From the NCBI RefSeq assembly GCF_014201335.1, contig NZ_JACHEB010000014.1:1-64000 (forward strand): 64,000 nt of DNA. The letters are read 5' to 3'. The stretch comes from Tunturiibacter gelidiferens (GTDB lineage: Bacteria; Acidobacteriota; Terriglobia; Terriglobales; Acidobacteriaceae). Under the pieces are notes generated by a model. The model did not search any database. It was given only the letters and a program-made list of their open reading frames with translations, and was not told the origin of the DNA. Of the stretch, positions 1 to 8,412 are shown piece by piece. Positions within the stretch are counted from its first letter, which is position 1, and every line of letters begins with the position of its first letter. A program made the position numbers and the translations under genes.

Positions 1-324
1 GGTGCAGCAATTTCCTCCGCCGCTATCGAATTAGAGGATACCCACTCCCAGGCAATAGCCCGTACGATCACAGATTCTGCGGGCCGCTACCACTTGACCG
101 TCCCCATTGCAGGAGTCTATCGGCTGACAGTCTCGCAGCCTGGATTCAGGACCTCGATCGTGGAAAACATGACGCTTTTGACGAGCACGAATCTAAGAGA
201 CGTGACCCTTCAGCTCGGCCTGGTTAAAGAATCTGGCCAACTCCCTGCCACCATGCCCGATAGTCGATCGATCTGTTCCTGGCCGCCTTCTGGTTGCATG
301 CCCCAGTACAGGTTAACGGGGTAG
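1..324 (+). pseudogene. Truncated carboxypeptidase-regulatory-like domain fragment (TonB receptor type), cut by window start
   Basis: Frame 1 is open from base 1 to a TAG at 322-324. The first ~80 residues read as a CarboxypepD_reg/Cna-B-like beta-sandwich, with a DSAGRYHLTVP stretch, a GVYRLTVSQPGF stretch and a final LQLGLVKES. That domain normally sits at the N-terminus of Oar-like TonB-dependent outer-membrane receptors of about 1000 residues in acidobacteria. Here the similarity stops at about base 240, and ~27 unrelated residues with Cys and Pro follow before the stop. No receptor plug or barrel follows in any frame. I therefore infer a decayed or truncated receptor gene; the upstream part lies outside the window. 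A short intact protein is possible but less likely. Confidence 0.5.
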
Positions 325-458
325 GTCCTAGACCGTAAGACTAGATGGAAGTGAACGACTTAGGTCAGCCCGAACCGGGATGCCCCTATTTTTTCCCGAG
401 CAGTGGTTGGCGGAGTACGGAGTGATTGATAGTCAATGCTTTGAGGAAAAGAACCTCA

Positions 459-647
459 TCACCTTGCTAAGGAGCCACCGTGGCTCATTGCCTCCTCTGC
501 TGCAAGCTCCTTCATCCGTTTATTGAACTGGCGCATCTCTTTCGCGTGTTCCTTGGCTCTCAGACGCGCCTCTACAGATCCTTTATCATCTCTGTTATCG
601 AATCCCATTGGCTTATATTGCTTCGTGAATTTGATCTTGCGGGGCAC
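459..647 (-). CDS. Small highly charged hypothetical protein (62 aa)
   Basis: A 62-codon frame starts with GTG at 647 and has a good ribosome binding site (AGAGGA) six bases upstream. The product is rich in Lys, Arg and Glu and is predicted to be mostly helical (for example RLRAKEHAKEMRQFNKRMKE). It has no signal peptide and no membrane segment. I do not recognise the family. The surrounding DNA is eroded and has no other convincing gene, so the RBS and the protein-like composition are the only support. The two plus-strand frames crossing the same bases lack such composition and look like shadows. Confidence 0.4.
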   Translation of the reverse strand: MPRKIKFTKQYKPMGFDNRDDKGSVEARLRAKEHAKEMRQFNKRMKELAAEEAMSHGGSLAR

Positions 648-1186
648 GCTTATCCTCTGTTCGCCGTCCGCTTTATTCGTTGCTTTTGACTCCGAAGCCT
701 ATCGGACTGCTCCTGGCCCAACTCAATATCCATTGGTCCCGGCCGCCGTTCCTTGAGTGTCTGCCTCACTAACTGAATGGCTCTGAACCGGCAGTTGGCC
801 GATTCCATTAGGGCCAATGATCTGTGTGAAGGCCAACGGCGGTTTGTAGGTGTCAGAGAAGTCGAGTTTCATGTGTCGGCGATGTGGGCTGCTATGCAAC
901 AATCTTCATCGGCAGCTCTATGATCTCCTTGAACTACTTCGCGACTGACAATATTACGTTGGCTGGTTCTACTATCCGGACAACCGATAATTGGCCTCCT
1001 ACAAGGAGCAAACGCTCAAGGCAAATAATGGTAAATTTCCTATTGGTTCCTCCAGACACGGCAATATTGATGTTCCTGCAATGGCCGCAAGAGTTGATTT
1101 CAGGGAGTTTGTACCCAGCGGTTGCCGCCGTTTGACTTGTGTTCGCATCGACAGCCTTTTTGACCACAGTTCCCCCAAGGAGACCA
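648..1186. other. Gene-poor stretch before the fucosidase gene
   Basis: No convincing gene is seen in these ~540 bases. A 49-codon minus-strand frame (723-872, ATG start) and several plus-strand frames exist, but none has a ribosome binding site or recognisable composition. The stretch presumably carries the promoter of the fucosidase gene at its right end. Confidence 0.4.
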
Positions 1187-2629
1187 ATGAAACTTGTGCG
1201 CGTTCATTTCACGGTGGTCCTTTTTTTTGCTGTTGCAGTGCCAAGTTACGCGCAGCTAGCAGGTAGCAAGCCAGATCCCTGGCCTGCACACCACACCGTT
1301 CCCTCCGTCCAGGACACCGAATCTCCAGCACAGCGCGATGCGCGCATGCAATGGTGGCGCGAAGCCCGCTTCGGCATGTTCATACACTGGGGCCTCTATT
1401 CGATCCCTGCCGGCACCTGGAATGGCCAGCGCATCCCGAACGTCGGTGAGTGGATCATGAACACAGCCTCCATCCCCGTCGCCGACTATAAGGCCCTCGC
1501 GCCTAAGTTCAACCCCACCGGCTTCAGCGCACACGATATCGTTGCCCTCGCCAAATCGTCCGGCATGAAGTACATCGTCATCACCGCCAAGCACCACGAT
1601 GGCTTCGCCATGTTCGATTCCCAGGCCGACCCCTTCAACATCGTCGCCGCCACTCCTTTCCATCGCGACCCCCTGCGCGAACTAGCCGAAGAGTGCCGCA
1701 GGCAGGGCCTCAAACTCGGCTTCTATTACTCGCAGGACCAGGACTGGACTGCTCCCGGAGGCGCAGCCTACAAGACCGGCAACCACCAGCCCCCCACCTT
1801 CCACTGGGACAAGGCGCAGGACGGCGACTTCGCCGCCTACCTCCACACCAAGGCCATCCCGCAGCTCAAGGAGCTCCTCACCAACTATGGCGAATTCCCC
1901 GTCGTCATCTGGTTCGATACCCCCACCAAGGAGATGACACCCGCCCTCGCCGGCGAGATCGTCGCCCTCCTTAAGGAGCACCCCAATCTCATCTGGAACA
2001 ACCGCCTCGGCGGAGGCTACCCAGGCGACACCGAAACACCTGAGCAGTACATTCCCCCGCAGGGGTTCCCCGGCCGCGACTGGGAGTCCTGCATGACCAT
2101 GAACGATACCTGGGGCTACAAGTCCTACGACACCAACTTCAAGTCCACCGAGACACTCCTCCGCAACCTCATTGACATCGCTAGCAAAGGCGGCAACTAC
2201 CTCCTCAACGTGGGCCCCGACTCCCACGGCATCGTACCCCCGCCCGAAGTTGAGCGTCTCCGCCAGATGGGCCAATGGCTATCCGTCAACGGTGAGGCCA
2301 TCTACAACACCCAACCCACCCTCTTCGGCGGCGAAGCTGGCTCCTTCAGTACCACGGAGAAGAACGAGGAAGGAAACCCCAAATTCATCCCCGCATGGAA
2401 CTGGCGCTCCACCACAACCGCCAACAAAATCTACATCGAAATCTTCACGTGGCCCAGCGGCGCCTTCCACCTCAGCAGGCTACCCCGCAATGTAACAAGT
2501 GCTTATCTACTGGCTGATAAAACTCACAAGTCATTAAAAATCACACGCAGCGGAGACGGCCTTGATGTCCAGCTTCCCGCAAAAGCGCTCGAACCCATCG
2601 CCACGGTCCTCGTTCTCAAGACCAATTAG
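1187..2629 (+). CDS. Secreted alpha-L-fucosidase, GH29
   Basis: Predicted to release terminal L-fucose from glycans outside the cytoplasm. I chose the ATG at 1187 because AAGGAG lies just upstream and it opens directly into a signal peptide (residues 1-22, ending SYA). An earlier GTG at 1139 would only add an unlikely leader. The ~480-residue product shows the GH29 hallmarks: FGMFIHWGLYS at about 62-72, the KHHDGFAMFDS motif at about 135-145, and a WFD near 242-244 whose Asp is the expected nucleophile. A C-terminal beta-sandwich follows the barrel. The length is normal for the family. It converges with the fucose operon, for which it would supply substrate. The reaction is known for the family; the exact glycan is not visible here. 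Confidence 0.9.
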   Translation: MKLVRVHFTVVLFFAVAVPSYAQLAGSKPDPWPAHHTVPSVQDTESPAQRDARMQWWREARFGMFIHWGLYSIPAGTWNGQRIPNVGEWIMNTASIPVADYKALAPKFNPTGFSAHDIVALAKSSGMKYIVITAKHHDGFAMFDSQADPFNIVAATPFHRDPLRELAEECRRQGLKLGFYYSQDQDWTAPGGAAYKTGNHQPPTFHWDKAQDGDFAAYLHTKAIPQLKELLTNYGEFPVVIWFDTPTKEMTPALAGEIVALLKEHPNLIWNNRLGGGYPGDTETPEQYIPPQGFPGRDWESCMTMNDTWGYKSYDTNFKSTETLLRNLIDIASKGGNYLLNVGPDSHGIVPPPEVERLRQMGQWLSVNGEAIYNTQPTLFGGEAGSFSTTEKNEEGNPKFIPAWNWRSTTTANKIYIEIFTWPSGAFHLSRLPRNVTSAYLLADKTHKSLKITRSGDGLDVQLPAKALEPIATVLVLKTN

Positions 2630-2723
2630 ATCGAGTGAAACTTTTCGTTAAGATCGAAGAGGGGCTTTTGGCGGCGGACACGTCGCCACTCTCGCACCGG
2701 TCGACTTTCGAGTCAACCGGCTT

Positions 2724-4025
2724 CTATGTCGAAGATGCCCAACCTTCGCCGCCTGGAAAGGAATACCTCTCCAGCGAATCCTGCTTGACCTGGATACTGT
2801 ATCCCGGTGCCTGAGGCATCAGGTAGCGGCCGCGACGAATGCGTACAGGGTCAACAAAGTGCTCATGCAGATGGTCGACGTATTCGATCACGCGGTCCTG
2901 CATGGTGCGGCTGACGCGAAGGTAGTCGAAAGCCGAAAGATGTTGGACATACTCACAAAGGCCAACACCGCCGGCATGCGGGCAAACCGGCACGCTCATC
3001 TTTGCAGCCATGAGGAGGATTGCGAGATTTTCATTCACTCCGGCGACACGGCAACTGTCAATCTGGCAGACGTCGATCGCTTCGGCCTGCAGAAGCTGTT
3101 TGAACATCACACGATTGTGGCAATGTTCGCCGGTGGCGATACGCACGGGTTTGCATTCGCGACGTATGCGCGCGTGTCCCAGAATGTCATCCGGGCTTGT
3201 AGGTTCTTCCATCCACCACGGCTGTAGTTGAGCAAGCTGTCTGGTGCGGGCGATGGCCTCGGTCACGCCCCACTTCTGGTTGGCATCCACCATCAAGCAG
3301 TTTTCCCAGCCAATTTCCTCGCGCACAATCAAGCCGCGGCGAAGGTCGTCGGCAGGATCACCGCCCACCTTCAGCTTGAAATGCGTCCAGCCTTCGGCAA
3401 TGCCCTCGCGAGCGAGACGGCGAATCTTGTCCTCGCTGTAGCCGAACCAGCCCACGGAAGTGGTGTACGCGGGATAGCCTTGGCGCACTAGCAGGTCTAT
3501 GCGTTCTTGCAGGCTTTCCTGACCTTGGCAAAGAATTTCGATCGCCTCTTCGCGCGAAAGAAGATCGTCGATGTACTGGAAATCAATACAATCGGCGATG
3601 CGTTCTGCAGACATCTCTGCCAGAAGTCTCCATACCGGTTTTCCTTCGGCCTTCGCCCACAAGTCCCAGACCGCGTTGATCAGTGCACCGCACGCAAGAT
3701 GGGTTACGCCTTTTTCCGGACCCAGCCAGCGGTATTGACTCTCACCTGTGAGCTCTCTCGAAAATGCCGCGAGGTCAGAAACGATGGAGTCGAGCGTGCG
3801 ACCTTCAGCGTGCTTTCCCAGATGCTGCAATGCCTGCACACATAAATCCGTGCCGAGGCCCAGTGTGAAGGTCAATCCGTGGCCTTCAATTCCGGCATCC
3901 GTCTCTAGAATGCAGTAGGCAGCAGAATAGTCAGGGTTCTTGTTCACAGCGTCCGATCCGATCGCTTCGCGCGAGGTCGGGAAGCGGAGATCGACGGTCC
4001 GCACGCGCTCTATTCGAATATCCAT
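2724..4025 (-). CDS. fucD: L-fuconate dehydratase (enolase superfamily)
   Basis: Converts L-fuconate to 2-keto-3-deoxy-L-fuconate. The ATG at 4025 follows GGAG at good spacing, so I prefer it to the GTG four codons earlier. From this start the catalytic set is visible: K217-x-K219 in HFKLKVGG, metal ligands D247 (VDANQ), E273 (MEEPT) and E300 (TGEHCHN), and the later PHAGG histidine. These positions line up with those known for the Xanthomonas enzyme. The length (433 residues) fits. It is the last gene of the leftward operon, 39 bases after fucP. Other acid sugar dehydratases share the fold, but the neighbouring fucose genes settle the substrate with good confidence. Confidence 0.88.
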   Translation of the reverse strand: MDIRIERVRTVDLRFPTSREAIGSDAVNKNPDYSAAYCILETDAGIEGHGLTFTLGLGTDLCVQALQHLGKHAEGRTLDSIVSDLAAFSRELTGESQYRWLGPEKGVTHLACGALINAVWDLWAKAEGKPVWRLLAEMSAERIADCIDFQYIDDLLSREEAIEILCQGQESLQERIDLLVRQGYPAYTTSVGWFGYSEDKIRRLAREGIAEGWTHFKLKVGGDPADDLRRGLIVREEIGWENCLMVDANQKWGVTEAIARTRQLAQLQPWWMEEPTSPDDILGHARIRRECKPVRIATGEHCHNRVMFKQLLQAEAIDVCQIDSCRVAGVNENLAILLMAAKMSVPVCPHAGGVGLCEYVQHLSAFDYLRVSRTMQDRVIEYVDHLHEHFVDPVRIRRGRYLMPQAPGYSIQVKQDSLERYSFPGGEGWASST

Positions 4026-4064
4026 TCGTTGCTCCACTCCCCCTCTAGCTGGATGCGATACACA

Positions 4065-5381
4065 TCAGTTGATACTGACCACCACATTCGTTCGGCGAAC
4101 TGCGACGAGTGCGTATGCGGCTACCACGACATAACAGGCTCCTGTCACGACATATCCCAATGCATAACTCGCATGTTCGCGCGCAAGATATCCGAGCGCA
4201 GGCGGAATGATCGCTCCACCTACGACCGACATCACAATCATGGAGCCCCCCAGCTTCGTCGCGCGTCCAAGGCCTTCCACGCCTGCGGCAAAGATTGTCG
4301 GAAACATAGGTGCCATGAAAAAGCTGCTCGTCAGCAGAGCGATGGCGCCGCTCATGCCCGGATGAGTAACGGCAAATGCCAAAAGCCCGCAGTTTACGAG
4401 CGCGTAGATCTGCACTAAGGTCATCGGCCGCACCCAGCGCATGAACAGGGTGGAAGCAATACGTCCGATCGCGAACATGACAAGACAGGCTGTCAGAAAC
4501 TGGGCGGCACTCCGCTCGGGCAGGGGCGTGTACTGCTTCAGATACGGAATAAGAGCGGACCATGTCGAAATTTGCGCTCCGACGTAGAAGAATTGCGCCA
4601 TCACCGCAAGCCAGAGGTATTTGGAATGAAGCACGTCGGAGAATCGCGCGCCTTCTGGCGAACTCTCCGCAACGGCACGGTCCGCGTGGAATGGTGTTCG
4701 CCAGATAAGGAACGCCCACAGGAACACCAACGCTCCTAAGCCAACGTACACGGGGACTACACGCATAATCTCGGAATGGAGATATGCGGCATATGTCCCG
4801 CGCGCCTTCATCTCCATCACCTGTGCCGGCAGCAACTCCACGCCGGAGAATATAAAGTATGTTCCTAGCAGAACGCCGGTGATGGTTCCAGGTGGATTGA
4901 AGGCCTGCGAAAAATTGAGACGACGCTGTGCGGTAGCAGGTGTTCCCGACTGCGCAATGAACGGGTTCGACGCAGTTTCGAGGACCGCCGATCCGCAACC
5001 GACAAGAAAGAGCGCGAACAGAAATGGGCCATAGTGGCCGGTGATTGCGGCCGGCCAGAAGCAGAGTGTTCCGGTACCAAACAAAATCAGTCCAGTCAGA
5101 ATGCCGCCCCTGTAGCCCTTCCGCTCCATAAGCAAAGCTGCCGGAATCGCCATGCAGAAGTAACCGAAGAAAACGGCAGTCTGCACGAATTGCGCTTGCA
5201 TCGCAGAAAGCTCGAACGATTTGCGGAACTGCTGCACAAGAATGTCTGTGAGGTTGTTCGACATCCCCCACAGGAAGAACAGTGCGGTGACGAGGATGAA
5301 CGCACGCTTCGGTCCGGCTGGTAACAGGGAGCCACTGGACTTGACTGAGGTGACGGATGAGTCCGGGAGTTGGATGCTCAT
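4065..5381 (-). CDS. fucP: L-fucose:H+ symporter (MFS)
   Basis: Inner-membrane importer of L-fucose. The ATG at 5381 overlaps the stop of the lactonase gene (ATGA) and has GGGAGG upstream, so translation is probably coupled. A longer frame reaching 5501 only reads through the lactonase gene. The 438-residue product begins near residue 20 with a FucP-type helix 1 (ILVTALFFLWGMSNNLTDIL), where the Asp is part of the known proton/substrate site. It continues with ~12 hydrophobic helices and the typical TASNPFIAQ and NFSQAFNPPG stretches. Length and motifs match the FHS/FucP family. Specificity for fucose is inferred from similarity and from position inside the fucose operon. Confidence 0.9.
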   Translation of the reverse strand: MSIQLPDSSVTSVKSSGSLLPAGPKRAFILVTALFFLWGMSNNLTDILVQQFRKSFELSAMQAQFVQTAVFFGYFCMAIPAALLMERKGYRGGILTGLILFGTGTLCFWPAAITGHYGPFLFALFLVGCGSAVLETASNPFIAQSGTPATAQRRLNFSQAFNPPGTITGVLLGTYFIFSGVELLPAQVMEMKARGTYAAYLHSEIMRVVPVYVGLGALVFLWAFLIWRTPFHADRAVAESSPEGARFSDVLHSKYLWLAVMAQFFYVGAQISTWSALIPYLKQYTPLPERSAAQFLTACLVMFAIGRIASTLFMRWVRPMTLVQIYALVNCGLLAFAVTHPGMSGAIALLTSSFFMAPMFPTIFAAGVEGLGRATKLGGSMIVMSVVGGAIIPPALGYLAREHASYALGYVVTGACYVVVAAYALVAVRRTNVVVSIN

Positions 5382-6229
5382 CGGACCTCCCGCGGAACGC
5401 CGACCGTGAGTCCATAGAAGCTGCGCGCGATCCCGCCGAAAAATGCAGAGCGCTCCTCGCTCTTGAAGCCAGAGGTGTATTGTTCGAGGACTGACCACCA
5501 CTTCTTATAGGTGGCTGCGACCATGAGAACGGGCCAGTCTGATCCGGCCATGCATCGTTCCGCGCCGAAGGCCTCTAGCACGGTGTCCAGATAGGGACGC
5601 AGGGGCTCGAGTGACCAGACCTGCCAGTTCGCCTCGGTCACAAGCCCAGACACCTTGCACCACACGTTGCTGCGCCGTGCTAACTCCAGCATCTGCTGCT
5701 TCCACGGCTCGAGTTCGGCACTCTTGATCTGCGGCTTTGCACAATGATTAATTACGAAGCGCTGGTTAGGGTGCCGATCGACGAAGTCGATGACCTCGTT
5801 CAACTGCGCTGAGTAGACCAGCACGTCGTAGGTGAGTCGATTTGCAGTCAAGTACCGAATTCCTCGATTGAAGCCTTCTCCGCCTAGAAAACCGGCCGGC
5901 TCAGACTGAAGAATGTGCCTTAGCCCCACCAACTTCCGGTACGAGAGGAGAGGTTCGATGCTCTTTTCAAAATCGGCATCAGCAATCGGTCCCCAACCCA
6001 CTACGCCTGCAATGGCATCCGACGCTGCCGCCTGCTGCAGGAGCCACTCCGTCTCGTCGACCGTCTGTCGCGCCTGCACCACGACCGTCGCATCGACTCC
6101 TGCGCTCGCCATCTGCTGCTCAAGCTCCGGTAGAAGGAAGTCGCGACGCAGGAGTGCCATGTCGTCGGTGATCCATCCGAACTCCTCTGGGGTATAGCGC
6201 CATAGGTGATGGTGAGCGTCGATCCGCAT
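5378..6229 (-). CDS. L-fucono-1,5-lactonase (amidohydrolase 2 family)
   Basis: Hydrolyses L-fuconolactone to L-fuconate. The 283-residue protein opens with the metal-binding motif DAHHHLW (residues 4-10) and keeps a C-terminal GSDWP motif (about residue 230), both typical of the TIM-barrel amidohydrolase-2 group that includes fuconolactonase and 4-sulfomuconolactonase. There is no signal peptide, so it acts in the cytoplasm. The start codon overlaps the fucU stop (TAATG), and its own stop overlaps the fucP start, so three genes are tightly coupled. The lactone substrate is inferred from family and context. Confidence 0.85.
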   Translation of the reverse strand: MRIDAHHHLWRYTPEEFGWITDDMALLRRDFLLPELEQQMASAGVDATVVVQARQTVDETEWLLQQAAASDAIAGVVGWGPIADADFEKSIEPLLSYRKLVGLRHILQSEPAGFLGGEGFNRGIRYLTANRLTYDVLVYSAQLNEVIDFVDRHPNQRFVINHCAKPQIKSAELEPWKQQMLELARRSNVWCKVSGLVTEANWQVWSLEPLRPYLDTVLEAFGAERCMAGSDWPVLMVAATYKKWWSVLEQYTSGFKSEERSAFFGGIARSFYGLTVGVPREVR

Positions 6230-6612
6230 TATGCCGACTCCAGGATCACGTTCCCATACGGCATTGTGTCACCGGTGCGGATGAGACCAATTGCGTGCGG
6301 CACGCGCTTCTTAAAGTCAACGTGAGGTTCGAACTCAAGCTTTGACAAGAGAGCGGCATAGCCGTTCACGACCGAAGCATCGTTGTGCTCCCGAAACTCA
6401 GACGCCATCCAGGATCGTCCAACCACGAAGTTGGGCAGTAGGGCGTGAAGCACGTCCAGAACGCGCGGGATATCGTTCACCAAGGCTATATCGATCGTTT
6501 CGATCTGGGGCCAGAACGGAAATCCGCGATCTGCGATCACCAGCGTGTTGGTGTGGCGCACTCGAGCGAGCAGCGAATTGATATGGGGATTGAGAATCCC
6601 TGACTTCAGCAC
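6229..6612 (-). CDS. fucU: L-fucose mutarotase (RbsD/FucU family)
   Basis: Interconverts sugar anomers so that fucose enters the pathway in the right form. The 127-residue size and the LNPHINSLLARVRHTN and IADRGFPFWP segments (D28) are typical of RbsD/FucU, and MPYGNVIL near the C-terminus carries the conserved Tyr. It starts with GTG at 6612 after GAGAGG. It lies six bases downstream of the hydrolase stop and its stop overlaps the lactonase ATG. RbsD-type ribose pyranase has the same fold; the fucose assignment rests on the operon. Confidence 0.85.
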   Translation of the reverse strand: MLKSGILNPHINSLLARVRHTNTLVIADRGFPFWPQIETIDIALVNDIPRVLDVLHALLPNFVVGRSWMASEFREHNDASVVNGYAALLSKLEFEPHVDFKKRVPHAIGLIRTGDTMPYGNVILESA

Positions 6613-6618
6613 AATTCT

Positions 6619-7434
6619 CTACCTCTCAACTGCAACGGTCCGATTGCGCAGCGATCCGATCTTTTCAATCGTGATCACGACATCTTCCTCAGGCTTGAGC
6701 CAGCGTTGTGGTGTGCGTCCTAAACCAACGCCGGGCGGCGTGCCAGTGCTGATGATGTCGCCCGGCTCCAACGGTGTGATGCTGGAGATGTATTCAATCA
6801 GTGCCGGGATACGGAAGATGAGGTCGCGTGTGTTCGCGGACTGGAGCGTCTCTCCAGCGACGACACACTCAATGTTCAGAGCATGCGGGTCGCCAACTTC
6901 GTCCGCAGTAACGATCCACGGGCCCAGTGGTGTAAAGGAAGGGAAGCTCTTCCCCAGCGTCCATTGCGTGGTGGCAAGCTGTACTCCGCGAGCGCTTACG
7001 TCATTCAAGATGGTGTACCCGAAGACGTACTCCTTCCAGGCGGCCGCTGCGATATTGTGGCCGCCCTTGCCGATCACCACGGCTAGTTCCGCCTCATAGT
7101 CGGGCTGGGTCGCCTGCGGCGGTAGGAAGATTGGCATTTCTGGACCAGTGATGGAGGATGTCAGCTTCAGAAAGACAGTCGGGACATCCTGCACCTTCAT
7201 CTGTGATTCGGCCGCATGTTCCACGTAGTTTAGACCAATCCCGAAGATGCGCGGAGGATTCAACAATGGCGGCTGCAGCGTGACATCGCTCAGTAAGACC
7301 GATGCTCCTTCCGCGATAAGCGTCTGTCCGCCGGCGATGGTATTCAGCATGCCCTGGACAAGGGGGAAGACCTCACCCTCTTCTACGACTCCAGCGCGCG
7401 AAACACCCTCATGAATGTAGGTAACTAGCTTCAT
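6619..7434 (-). CDS. 2,4-diketo-3-deoxy-L-fuconate hydrolase (FAH family)
   Basis: Last step of the pathway: cleaves 2,4-diketo-3-deoxy-L-fuconate into pyruvate and L-lactate. The 271-residue protein has a short N-terminal domain and a C-terminal fumarylacetoacetate-hydrolase domain with the metal ligands in DYEAELAVVIGK (about 112-123), the RIFGIGLNYVEHA start of the domain, and a closing GTPPGVG (about 237-243). It is the first gene of the leftward operon, so its promoter faces the divergent SDR gene across ~190 bases. Many FAH proteins are misassigned by similarity alone. Here the complete set of partner enzymes makes the fucose role likely. Confidence 0.85.
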   Translation of the reverse strand: MKLVTYIHEGVSRAGVVEEGEVFPLVQGMLNTIAGGQTLIAEGASVLLSDVTLQPPLLNPPRIFGIGLNYVEHAAESQMKVQDVPTVFLKLTSSITGPEMPIFLPPQATQPDYEAELAVVIGKGGHNIAAAAWKEYVFGYTILNDVSARGVQLATTQWTLGKSFPSFTPLGPWIVTADEVGDPHALNIECVVAGETLQSANTRDLIFRIPALIEYISSITPLEPGDIISTGTPPGVGLGRTPQRWLKPEEDVVITIEKIGSLRNRTVAVER

Positions 7435-7512
7435 ATAGCTTTCAAGATTACTCTGCGCATGTCGGAAATGTGTGCCCCAAGTGAATTGATGAAGTGTAAG
7501 TTGCAGTACTTG

Positions 7513-7539
7513 TTTTCGTCAATGAAAATATGCTTTCAT
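7513..7539. promoter_or_regulatory. Overlapping short palindromes in the divergent fucose promoter region
   Basis: Two interlocked inverted repeats lie between the divergent operons: TTTTC-N6-GAAAA (7513-7528) and ATGAAA-N6-TTTCAT (7522-7539). They share the central GAAAA. Such evenly spaced half-sites are what a dimeric regulator, for example IclR type, would use. The role is inferred and no protein binding is shown. Confidence 0.4.
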
Positions 7540-7628
7540 GTGTAGAGCGCCCTTGGGTCCTTCAAATATTCGACGCCCAGGGAGAATTGACAAGAAGACT
7601 CGTCATGGCTAAAACGAGAGGCGACTAC

Positions 7629-8396
7629 ATGGAAGAGTTCAATCTCACAGGCAGACTGGCCATCATCACTGGCGGAGCAAGCGGCATCGGCAGAGCCATT
7701 GCTGAGCGCTTCGCGCAGGCTGGAGCCCGCATCGCGGTGCTCGATCTCCGCGCTGACGCCGCCGAAGCTGTCGCTGCGTCGCTTGGAAATGGATCCGTAG
7801 GATTTGGGTGCGATGTTTCCGATGAGGACAGCGTCGCGGAAATATTCGCAAAGATCGATGCGATGAATACGACCCAGATTTTGGTAAACAGCGCCGGCAT
7901 TGCGCACGTGGGATCGCTCGACACAACCAGCGTGGAGGATTTTGACCGTCTGTTTCGGGTCAATGTTCGAGGCACATTTCTCGCCATGCGATCTGCGGTG
8001 GAGCGCATGCGTCCCCACAAACACGGTGTAATTCTGAACATGGCGTCTATTGCCGCGACTGCAGGATTACAGGACCGGTTTGCCTACTCCATGACGAAGG
8101 GGGCGGTGCTATCAATGACTCTTTCCGTTGCCCGCGATTATCTGGCAGACGGCATTCGCTGCAACTGCATCTCGCCGGCGCGTGTTCACACGCCATTTGT
8201 GGACGGTTTTCTGGCAAAGAATTATCCTGGCCGCGAGGCGGAACAAATGGCGAAGCTGGCCGCCGCGCAACCCATTGGCCGAATGGGCCAGCCGGCCGAA
8301 ATCGCCTCACTCGCGCTTTTTCTCTGCTCGGATGCCGCCAGTTTCATCACCGGCGCCGACTACCCGATCGACGGCGGCTTCTCCAACCTTCGCTGA
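7629..8396 (+). CDS. 2-keto-3-deoxy-L-fuconate dehydrogenase (SDR)
   Basis: Oxidises 2-keto-3-deoxy-L-fuconate at C4 with NAD(P)+. I chose the ATG at 7629, which follows AGAGG, because the protein then starts just before the Rossmann strand as usual (MEEFNLTGRLAIITGG). Earlier starts at 7530 and 7605 add unlike leader sequence. In the 255-residue product TGGASGIG is at 14-21, an acidic D39 suggests NAD preference, NSAG is at 87-90, and the triad is S140, Y153 and K157. IAHVGSLDTT resembles the known Xanthomonas enzyme. It heads the rightward pair of genes. The exact substrate is inferred from similarity and pathway completeness. Confidence 0.8.
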   Translation: MEEFNLTGRLAIITGGASGIGRAIAERFAQAGARIAVLDLRADAAEAVAASLGNGSVGFGCDVSDEDSVAEIFAKIDAMNTTQILVNSAGIAHVGSLDTTSVEDFDRLFRVNVRGTFLAMRSAVERMRPHKHGVILNMASIAATAGLQDRFAYSMTKGAVLSMTLSVARDYLADGIRCNCISPARVHTPFVDGFLAKNYPGREAEQMAKLAAAQPIGRMGQPAEIASLALFLCSDAASFITGADYPIDGGFSNLR

Positions 8397-8412
8397 AGAA
8401 AGCAGGAAAAAA

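Noticed and set aside
723..872. 49-codon minus-strand frame with ATG start upstream of the fucosidase gene
   Set aside because: No ribosome binding site and no recognisable sequence; it is mentioned only under the intergenic entry.
1682..2275. 197-codon minus-strand frame across the fucosidase gene
   Set aside because: Gly/Val/Glu-rich shadow of a GC-rich gene; the plus-strand frame is clearly GH29.
2697..2720. Hairpin CCGGTCGACT-TTCG-AGTCAACCGG between fucosidase and fucD
   Set aside because: One mismatch and no U tract on either side; it may still affect the convergent transcripts but is too weak to list as a terminator.
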